The notes under the pieces: model-generated
The model's database searches: none
Told to the model about the DNA's origin: nothing
The model's input: only the letters and a program-made list of their open reading frames with translations
Part shown: in pieces, positions 7,954 to 16,963 of the stretch
How the letters are laid out: the number at the start of each line of letters is the position of its first letter
Position numbering within the stretch: position 1 is the first letter of the stretch
NCBI GenBank assembly: GCA_947479815.1
Contig: CANKAT010000028.1
Span: 1 to 34,441, forward strand
Source: Sphingobacteriaceae bacterium
Lineage (GTDB): Bacteria > Bacteroidota > Bacteroidia > Sphingobacteriales > Sphingobacteriaceae
Direction: 5' to 3'
Length of the DNA: 34,441 nt
Made by a program: the position numbers and the translations under genes

Positions 7954-9147
7954 ATGAAAGCTGAAACAAACCTAGACCTGATCATACAGGATTCAAATCT
8001 TTCTGCAGAACTTAAGAATATCGCAGAAAAGGTTAGATCAAATCAACGTATTTCTACTGATGAAGGTATCATACTTTATGAAAATGCCGAATTGGGGTAT
8101 TTGGGTGTGCTTGCAAATTATATTCGAGAAAAGCGACACGGCGACAAAACTTATTTTAATAGAAATTTTCACATTGAACCTACCAATTTATGTATCTATG
8201 ATTGTAAATTCTGCTCATATTCAGTCTTGATTAAAGAAAAATCTCAAGGGTGGGAGTATACGATGGAAGAAATGCTAGATATCGTAAAAAAATACGATAA
8301 TCAGCCTGTAACAGAAGTACACCTTGTGGGGGGAGTTTTACCTCAGTATGATTTGAAATTTTACTCAGAACTGTTTACTGCTATTCATAAACACAGACCT
8401 GAACTTCATGTAAAAGCCCTAACACCTGTTGAATATCATTATATATTTAAAAAAGCTAAGATTGATTATGCAACTGGAATGCAATTAATGAAAGAAGCGG
8501 GTCTTAACTCTATACCTGGTGGTGGAGCTGAGATTTTTGCTCCTGAAATCAGAGAAATAATTGCAAAAGATAAATGTACTGGAGAGCAATGGCTTCAAAT
8601 ACATGAAGAATGGCATAAATTAGGTATGAGATCAAATGCTACTATGCTATATGGCCATATTGAAGAATTTAAACATCGCGTTGATCATCTAGATCAATTA
8701 AGGAAATTACAAGATAAAACAGGAGGTTTTCAAACATTTATTCCTCTTAAATTCAGAAATCAAGACAATCAAATGGCACATATACCTGAAGTTTCGGTAA
8801 TCGAAGATCTTAGGAATTATGCAATTTCTAGAATATATCTGGATAACTTTGACCATATCAAAGCTTATTGGGCAATGATTAGTCGTAGCACAGCACAATT
8901 ATCACTCAATTTTGGTGTAGATGACATTGATGGCACCTTAGATGATACTACAAAGATCTATTCAATGGCTGGAGCTGAAGAACAGCATCCTGCAATGAGT
9001 ACACAGGAATTAGTAGAACTAATTAAACAAATTGGGCGACATCCGATTGAGCGTGATACCATGTATAACGTGATAACTGATTATAATGAGTATCAATTTC
9101 CGGAAGTGGAAAAGCCTAAATATTATCAATTACCTGTGATCAATTGA
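7954..9147 (+). CDS. mqnE: Aminofutalosine synthase (radical SAM)
   Basis: Second step of the futalosine pathway to menaquinone: joins 3-[(1-carboxyvinyl)oxy]benzoate to SAM-derived adenosine, giving 6-amino-6-deoxyfutalosine. In the 397-residue protein from the ATG at 7954, the radical SAM cluster CxxxCxxC is Cys80, Cys84 and Cys87 (TNLCIYDCKFCSY). The MqnE-type blocks PGGGAEIF (188-195), NATMLYGHIEE and TGGFQTFIPLKF separate it from MqnC. The in-frame TTG at 7930 is rejected because a promoter lies there. Its stop codon overlaps the TTG start of the next gene (TTGA), so the two are translationally linked, and mqnA follows in the same unit. Confidence 0.95.
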   Translation: MKAETNLDLIIQDSNLSAELKNIAEKVRSNQRISTDEGIILYENAELGYLGVLANYIREKRHGDKTYFNRNFHIEPTNLCIYDCKFCSYSVLIKEKSQGWEYTMEEMLDIVKKYDNQPVTEVHLVGGVLPQYDLKFYSELFTAIHKHRPELHVKALTPVEYHYIFKKAKIDYATGMQLMKEAGLNSIPGGGAEIFAPEIREIIAKDKCTGEQWLQIHEEWHKLGMRSNATMLYGHIEEFKHRVDHLDQLRKLQDKTGGFQTFIPLKFRNQDNQMAHIPEVSVIEDLRNYAISRIYLDNFDHIKAYWAMISRSTAQLSLNFGVDDIDGTLDDTTKIYSMAGAEEQHPAMSTQELVELIKQIGRHPIERDTMYNVITDYNEYQFPEVEKPKYYQLPVIN

Positions 9148-9773
9148 AGAAAACAATCTATATAATCAGGCATGGTGAAACAGAACTGAACAAGCTCGGC
9201 ATTGTACAGGGTCGTGGAATGGATTCTGAATTAAATGATAAGGGTAGAAATCAGGCCGATTCATTTTACAAAGCCTACAAACATATTCCATTTGATAGAA
9301 TCTATACTTCCAGTTTAAAAAGGACGCATCAAACAGTTCAAAAATTTATTGAAAGTACTATACCATGGACCCAATATCCTGGTTTAGATGAATTAGGGTG
9401 GGGTATACATGAAGGTCAGGAAAGTACTGAACAAATTAGATCAGATTTCGATAATATCACACTTAACTGGCGAGCTGGTCAACTGCATCACAAATTTGAG
9501 CATGGCGAAAGCCCATTAGAGGTTAAAGAACGTCAGTTAATGGTACTGGAGAAATTAACTAAAGAAAATAATGACAAAAATATATTGATCTGTATGCATG
9601 GGCGTGCCATGCGTATATTTCTTTGTCTATTAACCAATCAACCACTTACCGAAATGGATACATTTCCTCACTCAAACACAACACTTTATAAAATTGGATT
9701 TGATGGAAAAGAATTTCATATCCTTGATTTTAACAATACTAACCATTTAGAATACCCATCAAATCAGTTTTGA
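9144..9773 (+). CDS. Histidine phosphatase family protein
   Basis: A 209-residue phosphatase of the phosphoglycerate-mutase-like (branch 1 histidine phosphatase) superfamily. The phospho-acceptor His10 is in IIRHGET, Glu83 in DELGWGIHEGQ is the likely acid/base, and the second catalytic His152 is in CMHGRAMR. The start is the TTG at 9144, which overlaps the mqnE stop as TTGA and places RHGE at the usual position; no ATG upstream is possible. Its own stop overlaps the TTG of mqnA in the same way. The substrate is unknown. None of the known futalosine-pathway steps needs a phosphatase, so its place between mqnE and mqnA may be accidental or may point to a detoxifying or side-product role. Confidence 0.9.
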   Translation: MKKTIYIIRHGETELNKLGIVQGRGMDSELNDKGRNQADSFYKAYKHIPFDRIYTSSLKRTHQTVQKFIESTIPWTQYPGLDELGWGIHEGQESTEQIRSDFDNITLNWRAGQLHHKFEHGESPLEVKERQLMVLEKLTKENNDKNILICMHGRAMRIFLCLLTNQPLTEMDTFPHSNTTLYKIGFDGKEFHILDFNNTNHLEYPSNQF

Positions 9774-10489
9774 ATAAGATAAAAGTATCTGCCGTTTCCT
9801 ATACCAATTCCAAGCCATTCGTATATGGATTAATGCATTCAGGTATTCTGGATCAAATAGAATTGAGCTTAGATATTCCTTCAGATTGTGCAAGTAAACT
9901 AATTGAAAATAAAGTAGATATAGGTCTTGTTCCTGTTTCCGCATTACTTCAAATTAAGGATTATCAGATTATTTCTAATTATTGTATAGGAGCAAATGGC
10001 GCTGTGGATTCTGTTTTTATTTTCAGCAATAAACCAATTTTAGAGATTAAAACACTCCAATTAGATCCACAGTCGCGAACCTCTAATAATCTTGCTCAAG
10101 TACTGCTCAAGAATTTTTGGAAAATCAATCCTGAATTTGTAGATCATGATCAAGCCGATGCATTCGTTCAAATTGGCGACAGAACATTCGGAAAGAAAGA
10201 AAAATTTCAATATCCTTATGATCTTGCCCAAGAATGGTTAAATTTTACTGGTTTACCTTTTGCTTTTGCCGTTTGGGCATCTAATAAACCTATCTCTGAA
10301 ACCTTTAAGATATCATTTAATGAAGCCTTAAAACAAGGTCTTGATCAAATAGAAGAGGTTTTAAAAAATCTCAACAAAGTAGAAAATTTTGATCTGGATA
10401 ATTATCTGATGAAAAAAGTGGACTTTATTCTGGATGATAAAAAATTAAAAGCGATAGTAAAATTTCATCAGTTGATCAGAGCCTTATGA
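9770..10489 (+). CDS. mqnA: Chorismate dehydratase
   Basis: First committed enzyme of the futalosine menaquinone route: dehydrates chorismate to 3-[(1-carboxyvinyl)oxy]benzoate, the substrate of MqnE. The 239-residue protein has the periplasmic-binding-protein-like fold pattern of the family: VSAVSYTNSKPFVYGL near the N-terminus, a CASKLIENKVDIGLVPVSAL block, the SRTSNNLAQVLLKNF block, and a late FAFAVWASNKP block typical of MqnA. No signal peptide is present, as expected for the cytosolic enzyme. It starts at the TTG at 9770, overlapping the phosphatase stop (TTGA). It converges with the nucleoside phosphorylase, 9 nt apart. Confidence 0.93.
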   Translation: MNKIKVSAVSYTNSKPFVYGLMHSGILDQIELSLDIPSDCASKLIENKVDIGLVPVSALLQIKDYQIISNYCIGANGAVDSVFIFSNKPILEIKTLQLDPQSRTSNNLAQVLLKNFWKINPEFVDHDQADAFVQIGDRTFGKKEKFQYPYDLAQEWLNFTGLPFAFAVWASNKPISETFKISFNEALKQGLDQIEEVLKNLNKVENFDLDNYLMKKVDFILDDKKLKAIVKFHQLIRAL

Positions 10490-10498
10490 AAATTAATA

Positions 10499-11362
10499 TT
10501 AAAGCCTAGATAATACCAATTGAATAGCTCCGTCAATTATTTTCGCTGAATTGGATGAAAATTCATTGTTAACTCTATTTGCTAATATCGCATTAATAGA
10601 TATCGCTTTATGGCCTAAAGCTTTTGATAAGGAATATATTCCGGCACTTTCCATCTCCAAATTTGTAATTCTATGTCTTTCAAAAGAGAATGAACTAAAT
10701 AGCTGTAATAGATCAGGGAATAAAGCTTTTGCGCGTATCTCCCGTCCTTGTGGAGAGTAAAATCCGGGAGCAGTAAGAGTTATACCTTTTATAAGATCTT
10801 TACCTATTGTTTTCAATAAACCATGATCAGCTGAAGAGATATAAGGTGAAATACCTTTTAAACTATTAAAATGAGTCATGAAAGCGTTCTGCATTAATCG
10901 TTCATCTTCAGAAAGCTTATGAACATAATAGTGTATCAAGGAATCTAATCCTAAACCATATTCAGATACCATAATACTATCTATTGGTATATCTTCTTGA
11001 ACAGCTCCCGAAGTACCAATACGTATAATATCCAGACTCTTTAACTCATCATTAAGCTTTCTAGTCTTAAAATCAATATTAACAAGAGCATCAAGTTCAT
11101 TAAGTACGATATCAATATTATCTGTACCAATACCTGTTGAAAGCACAGTTAATCGTTTTGACCCAAGATAACCTGTATGCGTAATGAATTCACGTTTACC
11201 CTTTTTGAGCTCAATACGATCAAAATACTGACTTACTTCAGATACGCGATCAGGATCCCCAACAGTTATTACTGTATCAGCAATATCTTCTGGCAATAAA
11301 TTAAGATGATAAATACTACCATCTTGATTTAATATTAAGTCGGTAATTGATATCTCATTCAT
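10499..11362 (-). CDS. Nucleoside phosphorylase, uridine phosphorylase-like
   Basis: A 287-residue member of the nucleoside phosphorylase I (PNP/UDP) family, which cleaves nucleosides with phosphate. Visible family motifs are VGDPDRV at 34-40 (phosphate-binding loop), STGIGTDN at 75-82, IRIGTSGA at 113-120, and NLEMESAGIYSL with the ribose-contacting EMES at 236-239. The length and the LLPEDIADTVITVGDPDRV start are like uridine phosphorylases of Bacteroidota. It lies next to menaquinone genes, so a role with a nucleoside from the futalosine pathway is conceivable, but MqnB-type hydrolases look different and nothing here supports such a role. The start is the ATG at 11362, 67 nt downstream of the YigZ gene. 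Confidence 0.85.
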   Translation of the reverse strand: MNEISITDLILNQDGSIYHLNLLPEDIADTVITVGDPDRVSEVSQYFDRIELKKGKREFITHTGYLGSKRLTVLSTGIGTDNIDIVLNELDALVNIDFKTRKLNDELKSLDIIRIGTSGAVQEDIPIDSIMVSEYGLGLDSLIHYYVHKLSEDERLMQNAFMTHFNSLKGISPYISSADHGLLKTIGKDLIKGITLTAPGFYSPQGREIRAKALFPDLLQLFSSFSFERHRITNLEMESAGIYSLSKALGHKAISINAILANRVNNEFSSNSAKIIDGAIQLVLSRL

Positions 11363-11429
11363 TCGTTATGGAATTGATTTATTTCAAATTTAAAGTATTA
11401 GTAGTTCTAGCAAAGTAGTTAGAAATAGC

Positions 11430-12032
11430 TTAAGCTTTCCACTTTAATCCATCAATTTTTTCTAACCTATCGATAACATTATTGACTTGGGATTGCCTTA
11501 TTTCGATGTTAAACGTACAATTGAGATCAAAAATTTGATTAAAAATTTTTATATTTTCTTCTTTTACCACTTTCATAACTTCATTCATTACCGAATGACT
11601 GAACTCAATTTTGAATACTAAATCTACAGTTTTTACAATGATCTCAGAGGCCTGAATAGCTTCAATAGTTGCCGTTTTATAGGCATTTATCAATCCTGGA
11701 ATTCCTAATAGAGTACCTCCAAAATACCTGACTACTACCGCAATAACATTGGTCAAGTCAACTGATAATAAGGTATTCAAAATTGGCCTTCCAGCTGTTC
11801 CTGAAGGTTCGCCATCGTCATTAAGACGGAATATTGAACGATCTAGACCTAAGCGTATGGCCCAGCAATGATGGCTTGCCTTAGGATGAATGGACTTTAA
11901 TTCGGCAATAATATTTTTGATCTCAGCATCTGATTGAATTGGATACAAATAGGCATAAAAACGGCTTCCTTTATCTCTGAATATTCCTTCAGATGGCTTT
12001 GAAATCGTTTTAAATGTATCGTCAAACAACAT
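11430..12032 (-). CDS. YigZ/IMPACT family protein
   Basis: A 200-residue protein of the YigZ (UPF0029/IMPACT) family. The signature DDGEPSGTAGRPIL is at residues 72-85 and is followed by VVVRYFGGTLLGIPGLINAYKTA, the family's conserved core. A C-terminal ferredoxin-like domain of about 65 residues follows. The bacterial function is not firmly established; eukaryotic IMPACT regulates the eIF2 kinase GCN2, but no equivalent exists here. It lies 5 nt after the EamA transporter and is probably cotranscribed with ribD and that transporter. Confidence 0.9.
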   Translation of the reverse strand: MLFDDTFKTISKPSEGIFRDKGSRFYAYLYPIQSDAEIKNIIAELKSIHPKASHHCWAIRLGLDRSIFRLNDDGEPSGTAGRPILNTLLSVDLTNVIAVVVRYFGGTLLGIPGLINAYKTATIEAIQASEIIVKTVDLVFKIEFSHSVMNEVMKVVKEENIKIFNQIFDLNCTFNIEIRQSQVNNVIDRLEKIDGLKWKA

Positions 12033-12037
12033 AATTC

Positions 12038-12889
12038 TTATTGAGCATAATACAAGAATAATATAGAGATTATGGCCAGTAAAATTCCGACATAATTAAG
12101 ACGACTAAGTTTTTCACGAAAGATGAATACTCCAACAGCTGATCCTAAGAGAATAACACCAATATTCATTGTTGAAAATACTAGAGATGGTTGTTTGGCT
12201 AAATCCTGATGGGCTTTCATGTAAAAAAGGATATTTCCAAAATTGGCGATTCCCAATATCCATCCACAAGCCATATTTATTAAAGTAAATTTTATATTCT
12301 TGAATAGATACAAATAGAGCAGATAGGAAAATGATACTACAAAAGCAATCATGAAAACGACCAGCAACGAGGAGGTAAATGCAATAGTCGTTGTCTTAGC
12401 TATTTGCTTGAATAAAGTGTCAATTATCCCCATCCCAATAAAAACGAGAACAGGATATATCCAAAAGCTTTTTTTAGCATTAATCTCTTTTTGCCATGGA
12501 ATAGAAAAAATAATAGCCAAAAATGCTATGGAAATACCAATAATTTTTAGTGTTGATTGTTCTTCATAAAATAATAGAAACGAAGCAATAACCGGAATAA
12601 ATAGTGATAACCTTTGTGCAATATCTGTTTTAACGATTCCAGTATATCTGATTGATAAACCAAGAATTACAAAGAGCGAGGGTAGTAGAAATCCTAAAAT
12701 AAAATAAACAGGATAGATACTTTCATTCATTGAAGGTATTTCAGGTTTGTAGATCAACCAGGTTAGTAACCCTGCAATGGTGTAATTCCAAGCAATTGCC
12801 TGTCTATTATCTATATCGTATCGCTTAGCTAATTTTAGCAACACAGAAACTAAAACACTAAAACAAACACTTATAAGTATAAATATCAT
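12038..12889 (-). CDS. EamA/DMT-family transporter
   Basis: A 283-residue, strongly hydrophobic inner-membrane protein with about ten predicted transmembrane helices arranged as two similar halves of five, the pattern of the drug/metabolite transporter superfamily. Charged residues are confined to short loops, and the last helices contain the typical LLGSAVGVFIFREKLSRLNYVGILLAIISI motif region (FREKLS before the final helix). The substrate is unknown. It is separated by 1 nt from the ribD stop codon and by 5 nt from the YigZ gene, so translation in this operon is tightly packed; whether it moves a flavin-related compound is only a guess from its neighbour. Confidence 0.87.
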   Translation of the reverse strand: MIFILISVCFSVLVSVLLKLAKRYDIDNRQAIAWNYTIAGLLTWLIYKPEIPSMNESIYPVYFILGFLLPSLFVILGLSIRYTGIVKTDIAQRLSLFIPVIASFLLFYEEQSTLKIIGISIAFLAIIFSIPWQKEINAKKSFWIYPVLVFIGMGIIDTLFKQIAKTTTIAFTSSLLVVFMIAFVVSFSYLLYLYLFKNIKFTLINMACGWILGIANFGNILFYMKAHQDLAKQPSLVFSTMNIGVILLGSAVGVFIFREKLSRLNYVGILLAIISILFLYYAQ

Positions 12890-12890
12890 T

Positions 12891-13940
12891 TCAGGGTATG
12901 TTATACCAAATTTTTAAAATATCAGGACCTACTTTTTGTACTTCATCCGGATTGGCCTTCAATTCAGGAGCTAAGATACCATTATCCCAGTTTCTAGGTG
13001 ATATAAATACTCTGGCTTCATCCCATAAACCTGATTCTAAGAATAAATTAAGTGTTTTGCTTCCGCCTTCAACTATAATTGATTGAATATCCATCAAATA
13101 CAATTGATAGGCAATAAGTTGAGGAAGTAAAGTATCGAAATTTTCAAGTTCCAGGTATTTAACCCGACCATCGATTTCTGTTTTAATAGAATTAAAAATG
13201 ATGGTATCCTGAGTCTGGTCAAAAATGTTTAGGTTTTTAGACAATTCGAGTGTACGGTCAATAACAATTCTCACAGGATTCCTGCCAAACCATTCGCGAA
13301 CATTCAAAATCGGATCATCTGTAAGTGCTGTATTTTTTCCAACTAATACAGCATCTTCTTCAGATCTCCAACGATGAACCATTTGTTTAGCCTCATTAGA
13401 GCTGATCCATTTTTTTGATCCATCTAAAGGGGCAAAGTATCCATTGCTTGTTTGTGCCCATTTCAAAATAATGTAAGGTCTCTGCTTTTGTATTCGCGTA
13501 AAAAAACGCTTATTTAGATCAAGACACTTATCTGTCAATATATGTTCTATGATTTCAATTCCTGCGTTCTTTAACTTTTCAATTCCTTTTCCGTTTATTT
13601 GATCAAAGGGATCACGACAACCGATAACAACTGAAGGAATTTCATTTGAAATAATCAGATCCGCACAGGGAGGTGTTTTTCCGAAATGTGAACAGGGTTC
13701 CAGATTTACATAAATGGTTGACCGTTTGAGTAGTTCCTTAGCATTGGTATTATTTTCAAATACATTCTTTATTGCGTTTACCTCAGCATGTGCATGCCCA
13801 TAAGCCATATGGTATCCTTCTCCAATAATTTGATCATCACAAACTATCACAGCACCTACCATCGGATTAGGACTCACTGAACCTGCACCCAGTTTGGCTA
13901 ATTCAATACAACGATCTAAATAAAATTGGTGTTGAACCAT
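12891..13940 (-). CDS. ribD: Bifunctional riboflavin deaminase/reductase
   Basis: Catalyses two consecutive steps of riboflavin synthesis: deamination of diaminohydroxyphosphoribosylaminopyrimidine and reduction of the ribose side chain. The N-terminal deaminase domain (about 1-145) has the zinc site His51-Ala-Glu53 (HAEVNAI) and EPCSHFGKTPPCADL with Cys83 and Cys92. The C-terminal reductase domain (about 146-349) has RPYIILKWAQTSNG, EDAVLVGKNTALTDDP and IVEGGSKTLNLFL, typical of RibD/RibG. At 349 residues the protein is full length. It is the first gene of the ribD-EamA-yigZ unit and is divergent from prmC across a 114-nt gap. No FMN riboswitch is visible upstream. Confidence 0.95.
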   Translation of the reverse strand: MVQHQFYLDRCIELAKLGAGSVSPNPMVGAVIVCDDQIIGEGYHMAYGHAHAEVNAIKNVFENNTNAKELLKRSTIYVNLEPCSHFGKTPPCADLIISNEIPSVVIGCRDPFDQINGKGIEKLKNAGIEIIEHILTDKCLDLNKRFFTRIQKQRPYIILKWAQTSNGYFAPLDGSKKWISSNEAKQMVHRWRSEEDAVLVGKNTALTDDPILNVREWFGRNPVRIVIDRTLELSKNLNIFDQTQDTIIFNSIKTEIDGRVKYLELENFDTLLPQLIAYQLYLMDIQSIIVEGGSKTLNLFLESGLWDEARVFISPRNWDNGILAPELKANPDEVQKVGPDILKIWYNIP

Positions 13941-14054
13941 AAGGCAAAAATAGCTATCAATAGTGCAATTATGTCTTGCTTTTAAATTATTTATTCATTT
14001 AATAGAAATTTTGAAATCTGTGGTATTTTCAAGCTAATTGGTTTACTTTGCCTC

Positions 14055-14924
14055 ATGACTTTCATTGAAGCAGAAAGAAAATTTATTGATGGGTTATCCA
14101 CTATTTATGGATCTGAAGAAGCAAGAAGCCTTTCATGGCTAAGCATCAGTTTTGTATGCAAGTTGGAAAGAGCAAAATATTTAAGTATAAAACACGAGGA
14201 GATTAACGCTGATGATACCGAGCAATTGTTTAAAATCCATACGCAACTGATTCAGGGCATACCACTTCAATATATTTTGGGTGAGACAGAGTTTTACGAC
14301 TTGACATTTAAAGTAAATCCAAGTGTCCTAATTCCCAGACCTGAGACCGAAGAATTAGTAGATTGGGCCTTAATCACAAGTAGGATAATAAATGGTGAAA
14401 CAGAGGTTTTAAAACTACTTGATATTGGTACGGGTAGTGGTTGTATTCCAATATCCATAAAAAAATATATTCCTTTGGCTGATATTACAGCAATAGATAT
14501 CTCTGAAGCTGCCTTAAATACAGCCAGGCAAAATGCAGATTTAAATCAAATAGAGATAAATTTTATTCATGACGATATTTTTAACCCAACAAATCTTGAA
14601 TTGATCAATACAAAATATGATATCATTTTGAGTAACCCACCATATGTAACAGAATCTGAAAAAGATCAAATGCTGGATAACGTACTTAATCATGAACCTC
14701 ATATCGCCTTGTTTGTTCCTAATCAAGATCCGCTTGTATTTTATCGTGCTATTGCTGATTTTGCAAAAGTTCATTTAAAAACAAATGGCTTTTTATTTCT
14801 TGAACTAAATGAAAAATTTGGACAGGAAACATTAAATCTGTTAAAAGTGAAAGGTTTTATAGAGATAGAGTTGCGCCAGGATATGGGCGGAAAAGACAGA
14901 ATGATCAAGGCAATTTTATCCTAA
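14055..14924 (+). CDS. prmC: Release factor N5-glutamine methyltransferase
   Basis: Methylates the Gln of the GGQ motif of peptide-chain release factors using SAM. The 289-residue protein has the PrmC N-terminal helical domain, the VLIPRPETEELV linker (93-99 is IPRPETE), the SAM motif DIGTGSG at 123-129, and the amide-binding motif NPPYV at 194-198, which is diagnostic of glutamine and adenine N-methyltransferases. The ATG at 14055 is preceded by TTTACTTTG, a near match to the -7 promoter box. It is followed by the nucleoid-associated protein gene after 44 nt. Confidence 0.95.
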   Translation: MTFIEAERKFIDGLSTIYGSEEARSLSWLSISFVCKLERAKYLSIKHEEINADDTEQLFKIHTQLIQGIPLQYILGETEFYDLTFKVNPSVLIPRPETEELVDWALITSRIINGETEVLKLLDIGTGSGCIPISIKKYIPLADITAIDISEAALNTARQNADLNQIEINFIHDDIFNPTNLELINTKYDIILSNPPYVTESEKDQMLDNVLNHEPHIALFVPNQDPLVFYRAIADFAKVHLKTNGFLFLELNEKFGQETLNLLKVKGFIEIELRQDMGGKDRMIKAILS

Positions 14925-14968
14925 TATTCAACAAGTTTATAAAAAAATATTTCAATTGCATTTTAATT

Positions 14969-16021
14969 ATGGTTACATATTTTGAAGCTACTTTAGGACA
15001 GGTTTCTGTTCATAGAGTAGGGAACAAAGCATTAAATGAGTTTTATAGTTTATCTGAAAATACCCTTCGTATTGAAGATGAAACCTTACGGCGATTGTTA
15101 ATGCAGTATTTCTTGTCGCCTTTTGAAAAAGCCTATGAAGTATTTCGATTTACACATTCTAGTGATGACCGGAGCTTAAACGAACTGTTTCACTTCAGTT
15201 CTATGATATTTGATGACCAGTCTGCTTTTCATAGCTTAAGTGGACAAATAACCAAGCACCTGTTCAATATTTCCAATCATCCTAAAATTAAGTCTGGAGA
15301 GCTTTATATTGCCTCATTCAGAGATATACAGCTAGAAGGAGAATTAGTTGATGCCATTGGAATTTTCAAATCAGAAACCAAAGAAAGTTATTTAAAGGTA
15401 AATCTGGAGGATGGAGGTTTTGCACTTACGTATGAAGAGGATGCAATTAATATCACTAAGCTTGACAAAGGCTGTTTGATCTTTAATACGGAGAAAGATG
15501 AAGGTTATAAAGTGATTGTTATTGATCAAACAAACCGTACAGATGCTGCCTACTGGAAAGATGAATTTCTTCAATTAAAGATCAGAAATGACAATTTTAA
15601 TAAAACAAGCACTACACTTGGAGTTTGTAAGGATTTTATAACCAACAAAATAGATGATGACTTTGAAATATCTAAAGCAGATAAAATAGATCTCTTGAAT
15701 AAATCATTGAAATACTTCAAAGAAAAGGAAAGTTTTGACTTGAATGAATTTTCTGAAGAGGTTATTGGAAATCCAAAGGCAATAGAATCTTTTAAAAATT
15801 TTAGCCGCCAATATAATGACGAGTTCGATGCAGAACTTGATCAACCATTTGACATTTCAGGTGCTGCCGTAAAAAAACAGGCCAAAGTTTTTAAAAGCAT
15901 TTTAAAACTTGACAAAAACTTTCATATCTATATCCACGGAAATAAAGATTTGATAGAAAAGGGATTCGATGAGGGTAAATCAATGAATTACTATAAAGTT
16001 TTTTTCAGAGAAGAACAATAA
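14969..16021 (+). CDS. 37-kDa nucleoid-associated protein (NdpA/YejK family)
   Basis: A 350-residue protein of the family that includes E. coli YejK. Recognised by overall layout: an N-terminal VHRVGNKALNEFYSLSE opening, LRRLLMQYFLSPF, and FHFSSMIFDD, then the mid-protein LYIASFRDIQLEGELVDAIGIFKSE block and a C-terminal FKSILKLDKNFHIYIHGNKDLIEKGFDE block. Members bind DNA and associate with the nucleoid; the precise role is unclear. The protein is soluble and acidic with no membrane segment. It ends 1 nt before the xerD stop codon on the other strand, so the two genes converge almost without a gap. Confidence 0.85.
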   Translation: MVTYFEATLGQVSVHRVGNKALNEFYSLSENTLRIEDETLRRLLMQYFLSPFEKAYEVFRFTHSSDDRSLNELFHFSSMIFDDQSAFHSLSGQITKHLFNISNHPKIKSGELYIASFRDIQLEGELVDAIGIFKSETKESYLKVNLEDGGFALTYEEDAINITKLDKGCLIFNTEKDEGYKVIVIDQTNRTDAAYWKDEFLQLKIRNDNFNKTSTTLGVCKDFITNKIDDDFEISKADKIDLLNKSLKYFKEKESFDLNEFSEEVIGNPKAIESFKNFSRQYNDEFDAELDQPFDISGAAVKKQAKVFKSILKLDKNFHIYIHGNKDLIEKGFDEGKSMNYYKVFFREEQ

Positions 16022-16022
16022 A

Positions 16023-16922
16023 TTAACTTCTTGGATGAAATTGTATAATTGTTTCTCTTAAATAATCACGGTCTAAATGAGTATAAATCTCTGTGGTAGT
16101 AATACTTTCATGACCCAGCATTTCCTGAACAGCCCTCAAATCGGCTCCGCCCTCAATTAAATGAGTGGCAAATGAATGTCTGAAGGTATGCGGACTAATA
16201 TTCTTTTTGATCCCTGCCTTCACTGCAAGATCTTTTATGATTAGAAAAACCATCACTCTTGAAATTGGATTGCCTCTATTATTTAGAAATACAAAATCTT
16301 CTTTACCAGGCTTAACTGCTATATGAACCCGAATTTCATTCATGAATAAACGCAGGAATTTGATTGCATCAGAACCAATAGGCACTAAGCGCTCTTTATT
16401 TCCTTTACCCAGAATCTTTATAAAATCTATGTCTAAATAAAGATTAGATATTTTTAATCCGGTAAGTTCAGAAACCCTCAATCCACATCCATATAAGATT
16501 TCAAGCATGGCCTTATTTCTAATGCCTTCTGGCCTTGAAAGGTCTACAGCATCGATCATGCTGTTAATCTCCAAAATATTCAAGGTGTCAGGTAATTTTC
16601 TGCTTGTTTTAGGACTTTCAAGGAGTGCTGAGGGATCAATAGGCATCAAATTTTCAAGCACTAAATACTTAAAAAATGCCTTTAATCCTGATAAAACTCT
16701 TGCCTGAGTGGGAGGGAGCATACCTAGTTCATTTACCCAAACCAAGAAATCTTTTAAATCATTATTTGTAATAGTTTTTAGCTCCTTTTTTTCAGACTTA
16801 TTAATAAAAAACTGATGTAACTTTTCAACATCATGCAGATACGCCTCTACAGTATTTGCAGATAAAGAGCGCTCCAATCTTAAATATGATTTAAAGCCAG
16901 TAAGTCCTGATTGCCAATCCAA
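16023..16922 (-). CDS. xerD: Tyrosine recombinase of XerC/XerD type
   Basis: Site-specific recombinase that resolves chromosome dimers at dif during segregation. The N-terminal SAM-like DNA-binding domain opens FKSYLRLERSLSANTVEAYLHDV, as in chromosomal XerD. All catalytic residues are present: Arg149 (YGCGLRVSEL), Lys173, His245 and Arg248 (HTFRH), His271 (LGHESI) and the nucleophile Tyr280 (IYTHLD). The 299-residue length is normal. The start is a TTG at 16922; no in-frame ATG exists before an upstream stop and the N-terminus aligns with the family at this residue. Its setting among housekeeping genes, with no attachment repeats, speaks against a mobile-element integrase. XerC and XerD cannot be fully separated by eye. 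Confidence 0.92.
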   Translation of the reverse strand: MDWQSGLTGFKSYLRLERSLSANTVEAYLHDVEKLHQFFINKSEKKELKTITNNDLKDFLVWVNELGMLPPTQARVLSGLKAFFKYLVLENLMPIDPSALLESPKTSRKLPDTLNILEINSMIDAVDLSRPEGIRNKAMLEILYGCGLRVSELTGLKISNLYLDIDFIKILGKGNKERLVPIGSDAIKFLRLFMNEIRVHIAVKPGKEDFVFLNNRGNPISRVMVFLIIKDLAVKAGIKKNISPHTFRHSFATHLIEGGADLRAVQEMLGHESITTTEIYTHLDRDYLRETIIQFHPRS

Positions 16923-16963
16923 AATATTTTTTAAGTTTGATTAATCTTTAAGAATAACGATCC

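Noticed and set aside
16023-16922. Tyrosine recombinase as a sign of an integrated element
   Set aside because: The protein looks like a chromosomal XerD, is flanked by housekeeping genes, and no attachment-site repeats or phage genes are present.
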